Of a DNA stretch of 64,000 nucleotides, positions 1-8,699 are shown in pieces. The notes beneath the pieces were generated by a model that saw nothing but the letters and a program-made list of their open reading frames with translations, made no database searches and was not told where the DNA came from. This stretch comes from Streptomyces sp. HM190. Its GTDB lineage: Bacteria > Actinomycetota > Actinomycetes > Streptomycetales > Streptomycetaceae. The DNA lies in NCBI RefSeq assembly GCF_009857135.1, contig NZ_CP047318.1, positions 7,626,001 through 7,690,000 on the forward strand, given 5' to 3'. The translations under genes were made by a program, and so were the position numbers. How positions within the stretch are numbered: the first letter of the stretch is position 1; each line of letters opens with the position of its first letter.

Positions 1-1059
1 CCCCAGGACGATCACGGCCTGGCCCTCCACCGGGGCGACCAGGCAGGCACGGCCCTCGCGGGACAGGTCCCGGCCGACCTCGGTGACGGTGTCGGCGTCG
101 AGCGGCCGGCCGTCCGGGTCGGCCAGCACCAGCACGGTGCAGCCGGGGCCGGTGAGGTCGATGCCGAAGCCCATGGCGCGTTCGGTCAGTGCGCGCTCCG
201 CGGCGGGGTCACCGGCCCACTCCTCGCCGCGCAGGAGCAGGTCCCGCAGCAGCCCGGCCTGCCGGGATCGCAGGGCCCGCGCCTCGTGGCGGCGCATCCG
301 GTGCAGCGCGGTCAGCAGCAGGGCCCCGTCGCGCAGCGCGCGCTCCACGGAGGCGTACTGCAGCGAGGTCGGCCCGGCGGTGGCCGCGAGCCACCGCACC
401 GGGGTGTCCTCGACCAGCACCCGCACGGCCTGGACCGGACCGGTCGACAGCGGGTCGTGCGCGGGGCCGCGGGCCTGCTGCCCGATGTACCGCCACTGCT
501 CGTCGGTGTGTTCCGGGTGGCTGGTGGTGAGGACGTGGCCCACATGGTCGAACAGGGTCACCGCGCAGCGCAGGGACTGCGCCGCGCGGCGCACGAGGGC
601 TGCCTCCGGCTCCGGATCGCCCATCGCCTCGATCATCCGGTCCCGGACGCCGATCGTGCGGCGCAGGACATGGGACTCCTGGCTGAGCAGTTCCCCGTCG
701 ACGAAGCGCACCAGGTCGCGGAACGAGGTCTTCTCGGGCACCGTGAAGACGGGGAACTGCCGCGCGCGTGCTTCCTCCAATAGGGCGCTCGGCACGTCCT
801 CGAACACCACCCCCACCCCGAAGCCCAGGGCGGCGATGTCTCCACGGGCGAGATCCGCGATGAGCCGCCGCTGCTCCTGCGGCCGCCGGAGCAGGCGCAA
901 CCCGGTGGTCAGGATGATCCACCCCGGCGGCACCCAGCGCAGGGGTTCCGCCACCTCCAGCACGTGCGCTCCCCTGATCTCCGCATCCGGGCCGGAGGCG
1001 TCACCGGTGAGCTGATGCAGCCCGAAGCCGGGCTGGTCCAGCAGGGCGTGGAGTCTCAT
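1..1059 (-). CDS. PucR-family transcriptional regulator (3' end outside the window)
   Basis: An open frame starts with ATG at 1059 (MRLHALLDQP...) and runs off the left edge without a stop, so only the first 353 residues are present. The N-terminal 130 residues resemble the PucR/PurR-like sensory domain, which includes a conserved stretch around residues 15-60 ending in a WIILTTGLRL-type strand. A GAF-like middle follows. The C-terminal PucR helix-turn-helix that would bind DNA lies beyond the edge. PucR proteins are local regulators of purine or other catabolic genes. It lies 223 bp downstream of the hydratase gene on the same strand, so it may regulate that cluster (inference). The family call is fairly secure; the ligand is unknown. 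Confidence 0.8.
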   Translation of the reverse strand, partial: MRLHALLDQPGFGLHQLTGDASGPDAEIRGAHVLEVAEPLRWVPPGWIILTTGLRLLRRPQEQRRLIADLARGDIAALGFGVGVVFEDVPSALLEEARARQFPVFTVPEKTSFRDLVRFVDGELLSQESHVLRRTIGVRDRMIEAMGDPEPEAALVRRAAQSLRCAVTLFDHVGHVLTTSHPEHTDEQWRYIGQQARGPAHDPLSTGPVQAVRVLVEDTPVRWLAATAGPTSLQYASVERALRDGALLLTALHRMRRHEARALRSRQAGLLRDLLLRGEEWAGDPAAERALTERAMGFGIDLTGPGCTVLVLADPDGRPLDADTVTEVGRDLSREGRACLVAPVEGQAVIVLG

Positions 1060-1282
1060 GGCGGTACTTCACTCTCCCGACGGCCTTGGCCGTCTCTCCC
1101 CTCCAGGTGCGGAGGTGGCTCCACCCTAATCGCGGCGGGCGTCGGCGGCGAGCGCCTGCCGGACGGGACGGCCGTGGTCATGAACGGGTGCGCACCACCC
1201 GCCGCCCTCGCGCCCGCCGCGGGCGGACATGCTCTGTCCGCCCGCGGCGACGACCGGGGCGGCGACGACCGGGGCGGCGCGC

Positions 1283-2158
1283 TCAGGCCGTGCCGAAGGA
1301 CACGGTCGCCCGGATCGAGGTGTCGGCCCCGAGGGCACCGGCGCAGAGGGCCGCCTCCCCGCCGTCGGTGCCGCACCATCCGCGCACCGTGATCCCGGTC
1401 CCTGCGAAGGCCGGCCTGCGGAGCCGGTAGGCGAACGTCTCCACCGGCCGTGAGGGGGCGAAACGTCGCGGCAGTTCGAGGGTCAGCAGGGCCAGCAGGG
1501 GCCCGTGCACCACGAGCCCGGGATACCCCTCGACGCCGGTGGCGTACGGGACGTCGTAGTGGATCCGGTGCGCGTTGTACGTGAGGGCGCTGAAGCGGAA
1601 GAGGGTGGCGGCGTCCGGAGCGAGTGCCAGACTCCAGTCGGGCTGCGGCTCCTCCGCGGGGGCTGGGGGCGCGGCGGGTTCCGGGGCGCGCGGCGCGCCG
1701 GCCGGCTGCGAACGGTAGACGATGTCCTGGTCCTCCGTGACGAGCAGGTCGGCGCCGCGCAGGAAGGAGCGGCGCACCGTCACGAACGCCATCTCCCCGC
1801 TGCGTCCCTGCTTGACCTGGACGTCGTGCAGCGTGGGCGCGAGGGTGATGTGGTCTCCGACGTGCATCGGGCGGTGGATCCGGATCCGTCCGCCCGCGAC
1901 CATGCGACGCCGGTCCGGGATCGGGGGCAGGAAGTGGCCGTGCGCCGGATGCCCGTCCACGCCCAGTGCGGACTGCCGGGGGTGGTCGAGGAAGGAGAAC
2001 CAGTGCCATCCCGGTGGCAGGGGTTCGCCCTCCGCGGCCGCGGTGCCCGGCAGGTCCAGCAGGGCGGAGAAGGCCGCCACGGGCCACGGGTCGATGACGT
2101 CGGTCGTGCGCACCTCCGCGGGTGACCATCCCGCGAGTGCGTCGGCGAGTCCTGTCAT
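1283..2158 (-). CDS. MaoC/FAS1-like dehydratase, mesaconyl-C4-CoA or itaconyl-CoA hydratase type
   Basis: The 291-residue protein has two hot-dog halves: an N-terminal FAS1-like dehydratase domain (about residues 10-150) and a C-terminal MaoC-like domain (about 190-291). This size and the N-terminal block PPGWHWFSFLDHPRQSALG fit the mesaconyl-C4-CoA hydratase / HTD2 family, which adds water to an enoyl-CoA. ATG at 2158 follows a GGGAG Shine-Dalgarno sequence. It is the last gene of a minus-strand cluster with a CaiB transferase, an acyl-CoA dehydrogenase and EtfBA. That suggests hydration of the unsaturated acyl-CoA made by the dehydrogenase. A C5-dicarboxylate substrate such as methylsuccinate or mesaconate is inferred from family resemblance only. 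Confidence 0.75.
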   Translation of the reverse strand: MTGLADALAGWSPAEVRTTDVIDPWPVAAFSALLDLPGTAAAEGEPLPPGWHWFSFLDHPRQSALGVDGHPAHGHFLPPIPDRRRMVAGGRIRIHRPMHVGDHITLAPTLHDVQVKQGRSGEMAFVTVRRSFLRGADLLVTEDQDIVYRSQPAGAPRAPEPAAPPAPAEEPQPDWSLALAPDAATLFRFSALTYNAHRIHYDVPYATGVEGYPGLVVHGPLLALLTLELPRRFAPSRPVETFAYRLRRPAFAGTGITVRGWCGTDGGEAALCAGALGADTSIRATVSFGTA

Positions 2159-2197
2159 GGTGTCTCCCTTCCTCGTACGCCGTGATCGGGCCGGCGG

Positions 2198-3160
2198 TCA
2201 GCCCTTGCGGGTCGTGATCTCGTCGGTGAGTTGCGGGACGACGTCGAGGAGGTCGCCGACGACGCCGTAGTCGACGAGGTCGAAGATCGGGGCCTCGGCG
2301 TCCTTGTTGACGGCGACGATGGTCTTCGAGGTCTGCATACCGGCGCGGTGCTGGATCGCGCCGGAGATGCCGGAGGCGATGTACAGCTGCGGCGAGACGG
2401 ACTTGCCGGTCTGGCCGACCTGGTTGGTGTGCGGGTACCAGCCGGCGTCGACCGCGGCGCGGGAGGCGCCGACGGCCGCGCCGAGGGAGTCGGCGAGGGC
2501 CTCGATCAGCGCGAAGTTCTCCGCGCCGTTGACACCGCGGCCGCCGGAGACCACGATCGCGGCCTCGGTCAGCTCCGGACGCCCGGTCGACTCGCGCGGG
2601 GTGCGGCCGGTGACCTTGGTACCGGTGGCCTGCGCGGAGAAGGTGACCTCCAGCGCCTCCACGCTGCCTGCGGCCGGGGCGGCCTCGACGGCGGCGCTGT
2701 TGGGCTTGACCGTGATGACCGGGGTGCCCTTGGAGACACGGGAGCGGGTGGTGAAGGACGCGGCGAACACCGACTGTGTCGCGACCGGACCCTCGTCGGA
2801 GGCCTCCAGGTCGACGGCGTCGGTGATGATGCCCGAGCCGGTGCGCAGCGCGAGGCGGGCGGCGATCTCCTTGCCCTCGGCGGAGGAGGGGACCAGCACG
2901 GCGGCCGGGGAGACGGCGGCGACGGCGGCCTGCAGCGCGTCGACCTTGGGCACGACGAGGTAGTCGGCGTACTCGGCGGCGTCGTGGGTGAGGACCCGGG
3001 CCGCGCCGTGCTCGGCGAGCACGGCGGCGGTGTCGGCGGCACCCGCGCCCAGCGCGACCGCGACCGGCTCGCCGATGCGGCGGGCCAGGGTCAGCAGCTC
3101 CAGGGTGGGCTTGCGGACGGCGCCGTCCACGTGGTCGACGTAGACGAGAACTTCAGCCAT
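2198..3160 (-). CDS. etfA: Electron transfer flavoprotein alpha subunit
   Basis: A 320-residue EtfA. With EtfB it accepts electrons from acyl-CoA dehydrogenases and passes them to ETF:quinone oxidoreductase. The C-terminal FAD-binding half is clear: SGGRG near residue 205 and QLYIASGISGAIQH near 258-271. An in-frame ATG nine codons further upstream exists. ATG at 3160 (MAEVLVYVDH) is preferred because it matches the family start and follows AGGAGA at a 10-nt distance. It lies 40 bp upstream of the hydratase and 144 bp downstream of etfB. The order etfB-etfA next to an acyl-CoA dehydrogenase points to a dedicated electron outlet for this pathway. Confidence 0.92.
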   Translation of the reverse strand: MAEVLVYVDHVDGAVRKPTLELLTLARRIGEPVAVALGAGAADTAAVLAEHGAARVLTHDAAEYADYLVVPKVDALQAAVAAVSPAAVLVPSSAEGKEIAARLALRTGSGIITDAVDLEASDEGPVATQSVFAASFTTRSRVSKGTPVITVKPNSAAVEAAPAAGSVEALEVTFSAQATGTKVTGRTPRESTGRPELTEAAIVVSGGRGVNGAENFALIEALADSLGAAVGASRAAVDAGWYPHTNQVGQTGKSVSPQLYIASGISGAIQHRAGMQTSKTIVAVNKDAEAPIFDLVDYGVVGDLLDVVPQLTDEITTRKG

Positions 3161-3304
3161 GGGAAATGGTTCTCCTAGCGGAATCACGAAGTCTGAGGGG
3201 ACGTGCGGGACTCGGGACCGGCCGGGCCCCAGGGGACCGGCCCGCGCCGCAGGGGGCCCGGGGCCGGGCCGCAGGGGGGCTGCCGGGCCGAGCCGTAAGG
3301 GGCC

Positions 3305-4084
3305 TTAGATGAACTTCTGGCCCGCGAGGAACTCAGCGAGCTGCTTGCCGCCCTCGCCCTCGTCCTTCACGATCGTGCCGGCGGTGCGGGCCGGACGCGC
3401 GGCCGCGGAGTCGACGGCCGTCCAGGCGCCCTCCAGGCCGACGTCCTCGGCCTCGATGCCCAGGTCGGACAGGTCCCAGGACTCCACCGGCTTCTTCTTC
3501 GCCGCCATGATGCCCTTGAAGGAGGGGTAGCGCGCCTCGCCCGACTGGTCGGTCACCGAGACGACCGCCGGCAGGGACGCCTGAAGCTGCTCGGAAGCGG
3601 CGTCGCCGTCACGGCGGCCCGTGACCACGCCGTCCTCGACGGAGACCTCGGACAGCAGCGTGACCTGCGGGACGCCCAGCCGCTCGGCGACCAGCGCCGG
3701 GACGACACCCATCGTGCCGTCGGTGGAGGCCATCCCGGAGATCACCAGGTCGTAGCCGGCCTTCTCGATCGCCTTGGCCAGCACCAGGGAGGTGCCGATC
3801 GCGTCGGTGCCGTGCAGGTCGTCGTCCTCGACGTGGACCGCCTTGTCCGCACCCATCGACAGCGCCTTGCGCAGCGCGTCCTTGGCGTCCTCCGGACCCA
3901 CCGTCACAACGGTGATCTCGGCGTCGTCGGCCTCGTCGGCGATCTGCAGCGCCTGCTCGACGGCGTACTCGTCCAGCTCGGACAGCAGACCGTCCACGTC
4001 GTCGCGGTCGACGGTCAGGTCATCGGCGAAGTGCCGGTCGCCCGTGGCGTCGGGCACGTACTTCACACACACCACGATCTTCAT
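3305..4084 (-). CDS. etfB: Electron transfer flavoprotein beta subunit
   Basis: A 259-residue EtfB beginning MKIVVCVKYVPD, the usual N-terminus of the family. It binds AMP and, with EtfA, forms the FAD-containing electron carrier for acyl-CoA dehydrogenases. A DLVISGMASTDG stretch near residues 114-125 is typical of the nucleotide-binding region. Its ATG overlaps the stop of the acyl-CoA dehydrogenase by 4 nt (ATGA), so the two are translationally coupled. The 144-bp gap to etfA is very GC-rich with short internal repeats and has no gene. Confidence 0.92.
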   Translation of the reverse strand: MKIVVCVKYVPDATGDRHFADDLTVDRDDVDGLLSELDEYAVEQALQIADEADDAEITVVTVGPEDAKDALRKALSMGADKAVHVEDDDLHGTDAIGTSLVLAKAIEKAGYDLVISGMASTDGTMGVVPALVAERLGVPQVTLLSEVSVEDGVVTGRRDGDAASEQLQASLPAVVSVTDQSGEARYPSFKGIMAAKKKPVESWDLSDLGIEAEDVGLEGAWTAVDSAAARPARTAGTIVKDEGEGGKQLAEFLAGQKFI

Positions 4085-5247
4085 GCGTCAAGTCCTCCTC
4101 GCTTGATCAGCTGGCTCGCGATCACGTTGCGCTGGATCTCGTTGGTGCCCTCACCGACGATCATCAGGGGCGCGTCCCGGAAGTACCGCTCCACGTCGAA
4201 CTCCGTCGAGTAGCCGTATCCGCCGTGGATGCGCACCGCGTTGAGGGCGATCTGCATGGCCGTCTCCGAGGCGAACAGCTTGGCCATCCCCGCCTCCATG
4301 TCCACCCGGCGTCCGGCCTCCGCCTCACGTGCCGCGTACAGGGTGAGCTGCCGGGCGGCCGTGAGCGAGGTCGCCATGTCGGCGAGGTAGTTGCCGATGG
4401 ACTGGTGCCGCCAGATCGGCTTGCCGAACGACTCGCGCTCCTGGGCGTAGGCCAGCGCGTCCTCCAGCGCGGCACGCCCGACGCCCAGGGCACGGGAGGC
4501 CACCTGCAGACGGCCGGTCTCCAGCCCCTTCATCATGTGCGCGAATCCCTGGCCCTCGGCTCCACCGAGCACGGCGTCGGCCGGGACCCGGTGGTTGTCG
4601 AAGGACAGTTCGCAGCTCTCCACGCCCTTGTAACCGAGCTTGGGCAGGTCACGGGAGACGGTCAGCCCCGGACCGTGCTCGACCAGCAGGACGGAGATGC
4701 CGCGGTGGGCGGGGCTCGCGTCCGGATCCGTCTTGCACAGGAGGGCGATCAGCTGGGAGCGGCGGGAGTTGGTGATCCACGTCTTCGACCCGTTGACGAG
4801 GTAGCCGTCGGCGTCCTTGCGGGCGACGGTGCGCATCGCCTGGAGGTCCGAACCACCGCCAGGCTCGGTCAGCGCCATGGTCGCGCGGATCTCGCCGGTG
4901 GCCATCCCGGGCAGGTAACGCCGCTTCTGCTCCTCGGTGCCGAAGTGCGCCAGCAGTTTGGCGACGACCGTGTGCCCGCCCATCGCGCCGGCCAGGCTCA
5001 TCCAGCCCCGGGCCAGTTCCTCGGTGACCAGGACGTACGCGGGCATGGAGACCGGCGTGCCGCCGTACTCCTCCGGTACGGCCAGTCCGAAGACGCCCAG
5101 CTGCTTCATCTGCTCGATGAGTGCTTCGGGGTAGGTGTTCGCGTGCTCCAGTTCCCGTACGACGGGACGGACGTCCTTGTCGACGAAATCGCGCACGGTC
5201 CTGACGAGGAAGTACTCCTCCTCGGACAGGACGTCGTATGTGCCCAT
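4081..5247 (-). CDS. Acyl-CoA dehydrogenase
   Basis: A 388-residue flavin-dependent acyl-CoA dehydrogenase of usual length. It has the FAD/substrate loop ATMALTEPGGGSD, the WITNS segment, and near the C-terminus GEGTNEIQ, which carries the catalytic glutamate of the family. Two ATGs occur close together. The second (5247, MGTYDVL) is chosen because GAGGAG lies 8 nt upstream of it, whereas it abuts the first. It oxidises a short or branched acyl-CoA to the enoyl-CoA and passes electrons to EtfBA encoded just downstream. The CaiB gene upstream would supply the CoA thioester. Substrate not determined. Confidence 0.88.
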   Translation of the reverse strand: MGTYDVLSEEEYFLVRTVRDFVDKDVRPVVRELEHANTYPEALIEQMKQLGVFGLAVPEEYGGTPVSMPAYVLVTEELARGWMSLAGAMGGHTVVAKLLAHFGTEEQKRRYLPGMATGEIRATMALTEPGGGSDLQAMRTVARKDADGYLVNGSKTWITNSRRSQLIALLCKTDPDASPAHRGISVLLVEHGPGLTVSRDLPKLGYKGVESCELSFDNHRVPADAVLGGAEGQGFAHMMKGLETGRLQVASRALGVGRAALEDALAYAQERESFGKPIWRHQSIGNYLADMATSLTAARQLTLYAAREAEAGRRVDMEAGMAKLFASETAMQIALNAVRIHGGYGYSTEFDVERYFRDAPLMIVGEGTNEIQRNVIASQLIKRGGLDA

Positions 5248-5313
5248 GGCCATGGCTCCTCGGTGCGGCGGTGGTGGGGAAACGGGTTGCTCGGGAGATG
5301 AGCGGGGAAGGGG

Positions 5314-6501
5314 TCAGACCGCGCCTTCGGCGCGCAGGGCCTGTGTCTCGGCGACCCCGAAGCCCAGTTCGCGCAGGATCGCGTCGGTGTGCTCGCCCAG
5401 TGCCGGGACCGGGCCCATGCGCGGTGCGACACCGGCCAGGTCGGTCGGCGGCAGCAGCGCCGGAACGGACGTCCCGCCGGGTATCCGTACGTCCCTCCAC
5501 CGATCACGCCCGGCGAGCACCGGGTGGTCCAGGAACGCCCGCACGTCGTTCACGACGGTGTTGGCGATGCCCGTCTCGTCCAGGACCTTTCGGATCTCGT
5601 CGCTGTCCGACTCCGCGAACCGCTCGGCGATGATCGCGTCGAGTTCCGCGCGATGCGCCACGCGGGCGGAGCCGGTGGCGAAGCGCGGGTCGTCGATGAG
5701 CCCGGGAGCCAACAGGAAACGTTCGCACAGGGCCGCCCACTCGCGCGGGTTCTGCACGGACAGCAGGACGTCCTTGCCGTCGGCGGCCGTGTAGGTGCCG
5801 TACGGCGCGATGGTGGCGTGCCGGGTGCCCAGGCGCGGGGGCTGGACGCCGGAGTGGCGGGTGTAGTGGGCCGGCTGGCTCATCCACTCCGCCAGCGCCT
5901 CGAACAGCGACACCTCGACCGCCCGCGCGGCTCCGGTCGCCGCGCGGGTGTACAGGGCCGTCAGGATGCCGGAGTAGGCGTACATGCCGGCCGCGATGTC
6001 CGCGATCGAGATGCCGACCCGGGCCGTGCCGTGCTCGTCGCCGGTCAGGGAGACCAGCCCGGTCTGGCACTGCACCAGCAGGTCGTAGGCCTTGCGGTCG
6101 GCCCACGGCCCGCTGCTGCCGAACCCGGAGACCGAGCAGGTGATCAGCGAGGGGAAGCGCTCGGCGAGTTCCGGTGTGCCCAGGCCGAGACGGGCCGCGG
6201 CGCCCGGTGCCAGGTTCTGCACGAACACGTCGGCGCGTCCCAGCAGCCGGTCCAGCACCTCCCGGCCGCGCCCCGACTTGAGGTCCAGGGTGAGCGACTC
6301 CTTGGACCGGTTGAGCCACACGAAATAACTGGACTCGCCGTGCACGGTGGTGTCGTAGCGGCGGGCGAAGTCGCCCTCCCCGCGGCGCTCGACCTTGACG
6401 ACGCGGGCGCCGAGGTCGGCCAGCTGCCGGGTGGCGAACGGTGCGGCCACCGCCTGCTCGATGCTGACGACGGTGATGCCGGAAAGCGGGAGACCGCTCA
6501 T
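5314..6501 (-). CDS. CaiB/BaiF family (class III) CoA-transferase
   Basis: A 395-residue class III CoA-transferase, which moves CoA from a donor such as succinyl-CoA to a carboxylic acid. The N-terminus (LSGITVVSIEQAVAAPFATRQLADLGARVVK) and the RSKESLTLDLKS block are hallmark CaiB motifs. The catalytic Asp is expected around residue 170 in the KAYDLLVQ region. An upstream in-frame start at 6576 exists, but ATG 6501 has GGAGG six nt upstream and matches the family start. It is the first gene of the minus-strand cluster, divergent from a LysR gene across 143 bp, so it likely activates the substrate. Confidence 0.87.
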   Translation of the reverse strand: MSGLPLSGITVVSIEQAVAAPFATRQLADLGARVVKVERRGEGDFARRYDTTVHGESSYFVWLNRSKESLTLDLKSGRGREVLDRLLGRADVFVQNLAPGAAARLGLGTPELAERFPSLITCSVSGFGSSGPWADRKAYDLLVQCQTGLVSLTGDEHGTARVGISIADIAAGMYAYSGILTALYTRAATGAARAVEVSLFEALAEWMSQPAHYTRHSGVQPPRLGTRHATIAPYGTYTAADGKDVLLSVQNPREWAALCERFLLAPGLIDDPRFATGSARVAHRAELDAIIAERFAESDSDEIRKVLDETGIANTVVNDVRAFLDHPVLAGRDRWRDVRIPGGTSVPALLPPTDLAGVAPRMGPVPALGEHTDAILRELGFGVAETQALRAEGAV

Positions 6502-6558
6502 GAGATACCTCCGATGCCGGGGGCGCGAGATGTCCGAACCCGCGCGCTCCGCGGGAGT

Positions 6559-6579
6559 ACCATCATGAGCACTCATGGT
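6559..6579. promoter_or_regulatory. Candidate LysR operator between CoA-transferase and LysR genes
   Basis: The divergent spacer holds an interrupted palindrome: ATGAG (6565-6569), CA, CTCAT (6572-6576), with ACC/GGT outer arms. This fits the T-N11-A style of LysR sites. Binding by the adjacent LysR protein is inferred from position. Confidence 0.45.
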
Positions 6580-6644
6580 TCGTGCTGAAAAATAGCGATC
6601 CGTGATGGAAGCATGTTCACTGCGGATGAGCGGAGGCGGCGCGG

Positions 6645-7580
6645 ATGGATCTCAAGCAGCTCACCTCGCTGGTCACGGTCGCCGAGGCGGGCAGCGTCAC
6701 GCGCGCGGCGGAGCTGCTGCATCTCGTCCAGCCCGCGGTGACCCGGCACATCCGCTCGCTGGAGGAGGAACTGGGTGTTCCGCTCTTCGAGCGGAGCAGG
6801 CAGGGCATGCGGCCGACCGAGGCCGGTGCGGTGATGGTGGAACGGGCCCGGCGCGCCCTCGCGGAGCTGGAACGCGGGCGCGTCGAGGTGCAGCCGGCTC
6901 CCGGCTCGGTCTCCGGCATCGTCACGGTCGGCCTTCTCGACAGCACCTGCGACCTGCTCGGCGAAGCACTGGTGTCCTGCGTGCGAGGGCGGCACCCCGG
7001 TGTGGATCTGCGCGTGACGACGGCCTATTCGGGACACCTTCAGGAGTGGCTCGACGACGGGCAGCTCGACCTCAGCCTGCTCTACAACCTCGACAGCACC
7101 CCCTCCCTGAACGCCTGGCCGCTGGTCCGCGAACAGCTGTGGGCCGCGGCACCGCCCGGCGCCGGTCTGTCGGCGGGCCGTCCCGTCCCGTTCGCAGAGG
7201 CGGCCGCCCATCCGCTGGTCATGCCGGCCCCCGGTCACGCCCTGCGCAGCCTCATCGACACGGCCGCCGCACGAGCGGGCGTGCGCATGGACATCGCGGT
7301 GCAGACGAACTCCATGCGCATGCAGAAACGGCTCGTCCTCGCGGGGCACGGGTGGACGGTGCTGCCGGGCCTCGGTATCGCCGAGGACGTCGCCCGGGGG
7401 TCGCTGAGCGCGTCGCCGCTCAGCGACCCCGACGTCTGGCGCGCGATCGTTCTGGCGACGCACCGGGCGGGGCGGACACCGCCCGCGGTGGAGGTGGTGG
7501 CCCGGGAACTGGTGCGGCTGGTGAGGGAGGCGGTCGCACAGGGCCGCTGGCCCTCCGCCGTACCGGCACCGGCCCGGTGA
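6645..7580 (+). CDS. LysR-family transcriptional regulator (divergent to acyl-CoA cluster)
   Basis: A 311-residue LTTR. It has an N-terminal winged helix-turn-helix (residues 1-60; ARAAELLHLVQPAVTRHIRSL is the recognition region) and a substrate-binding domain from about residue 90 beginning GIVTVGLLDSTCDLL. It is transcribed away from the CoA-transferase/dehydrogenase/ETF cluster, the classical arrangement for a LysR activator that senses a pathway acid or CoA ester. The start ATG lies a few bases after a GGAGG. It converges with the MmyB gene, ending 55 bp from it. Confidence 0.88.
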   Translation: MDLKQLTSLVTVAEAGSVTRAAELLHLVQPAVTRHIRSLEEELGVPLFERSRQGMRPTEAGAVMVERARRALAELERGRVEVQPAPGSVSGIVTVGLLDSTCDLLGEALVSCVRGRHPGVDLRVTTAYSGHLQEWLDDGQLDLSLLYNLDSTPSLNAWPLVREQLWAAAPPGAGLSAGRPVPFAEAAAHPLVMPAPGHALRSLIDTAAARAGVRMDIAVQTNSMRMQKRLVLAGHGWTVLPGLGIAEDVARGSLSASPLSDPDVWRAIVLATHRAGRTPPAVEVVARELVRLVREAVAQGRWPSAVPAPAR

Positions 7581-7635
7581 AGCGGCGAGCGGACGGCCGG
7601 CCCGCCGCCCGCCCGTGACGGAGCGGGCGCGGCCA

Positions 7636-8514
7636 CTACGGCCGCCGCACGCCGTCGACCGCGTCCGGGTCGACGGCCGGTGTCGTCCAGTCGCCCAGCA
7701 GACGGAGGGCCCGCTCAGTGGGGGAGCCGGGCTCGGCGTTGTAGACGCACAGGGTCTGGTCGGTGCTGCCGGGGACCGGGAACGACTCGTAGGCGAAGGT
7801 GAGGTCACCGACGTCCGGGTGGCGGTACCGCTTGACGCCGTGAGTGCGGCGCAGCACCCGGTGGTCGTTCCACCAGCCGGAGAACTCCGGGCAGGACAGG
7901 GTGAGTTCGCCGACCAGATCGGCCAGCCGCCGGTCGTCGGGGTGGCGTCCGGCCTCGAAGCGGAGGATGGCGACGGTCTCCGCGGCGAGCTGCTCCCAGT
8001 CGTGGCAGCGCTCGCGCGCCCCGGGGTCCAGCAGCATCCAGCGGGCGAGCTGGCGTCTGGGTGCGGGCAGTGCCTCGAAGTCGGTCAGGACGGCCCGGGC
8101 CAGACGGTTGGCGGCCAGCACCTCGGTGCGGCGGCCGAGGACGAAGGCCGGCACCTGTTCCAGGGTCCGCAGGGTCAGGTGCAGGCCCGACCGGACCCGC
8201 TGCGGCGGCTCGGGGGAGCGGCGCTGCGGCCGTGAGCCGCTGCCCCAGAGGTCGGCGAGGTGTTCACGCTCGGTCTCGTCGAGGCGCAGCGCGCGTGCGA
8301 GGGCGTCCAGCACCGCGGTCGACGGGTTCGCGGAGCGGCCCTGTTCGAGACGGGTGTAGTACTCGGTGCTCACGCCCGCCAGCCGGGCCACCTCGTCGCG
8401 GCGCAGGCCCGGCACCCGGCGGGGCCGCCCGTCGTCGGGAAGTCCCACCTGGTCGGGGGTGACCTGTGCGCGTCTGCCGCGCAGGAAGCCGGCGATCTCG
8501 GCGGTGCGGTCCAT
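7636..8514 (-). CDS. MmyB-type XRE transcriptional regulator
   Basis: A 292-residue regulator. The N-terminal XRE helix-turn-helix has the conserved LRRDEVARLAGVSTEYYTRLEQGR (split here as LRRDEVARLAGVS then TEYYTRLEQGR). The C-terminal MmyB-like ligand-binding domain is PAS-like and in homologues binds a fatty-acid-like ligand. Start ATG 8514 is family-consistent; the longer frame to 8589 is a poor N-terminus. GGAGGT abuts the ATG, too close for an ideal ribosome site. It is divergent from an SDR gene. MmyB regulator/short-chain dehydrogenase pairs are a recognised recurrent neighbourhood, and the regulator probably controls the SDR. Confidence 0.88.
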   Translation of the reverse strand: MDRTAEIAGFLRGRRAQVTPDQVGLPDDGRPRRVPGLRRDEVARLAGVSTEYYTRLEQGRSANPSTAVLDALARALRLDETEREHLADLWGSGSRPQRRSPEPPQRVRSGLHLTLRTLEQVPAFVLGRRTEVLAANRLARAVLTDFEALPAPRRQLARWMLLDPGARERCHDWEQLAAETVAILRFEAGRHPDDRRLADLVGELTLSCPEFSGWWNDHRVLRRTHGVKRYRHPDVGDLTFAYESFPVPGSTDQTLCVYNAEPGSPTERALRLLGDWTTPAVDPDAVDGVRRP

Positions 8515-8699
8515 ACCTCCAGTGTGGGCGTCCGTCCCGCTCGCGGCGGCCCGAAGGTGGCCCTGCCGGTACCAGTCACGAGGGGGCACGGCCGACCCCT
8601 CCGTGGTCCCTCCGCGCGGTGTTTGTCTGGAGGAACAGGGGCCGCGGCCGATGCCGGACCCCTCGATCCCGCACCGATCAGCGAAGGGCTGACCCTCAC

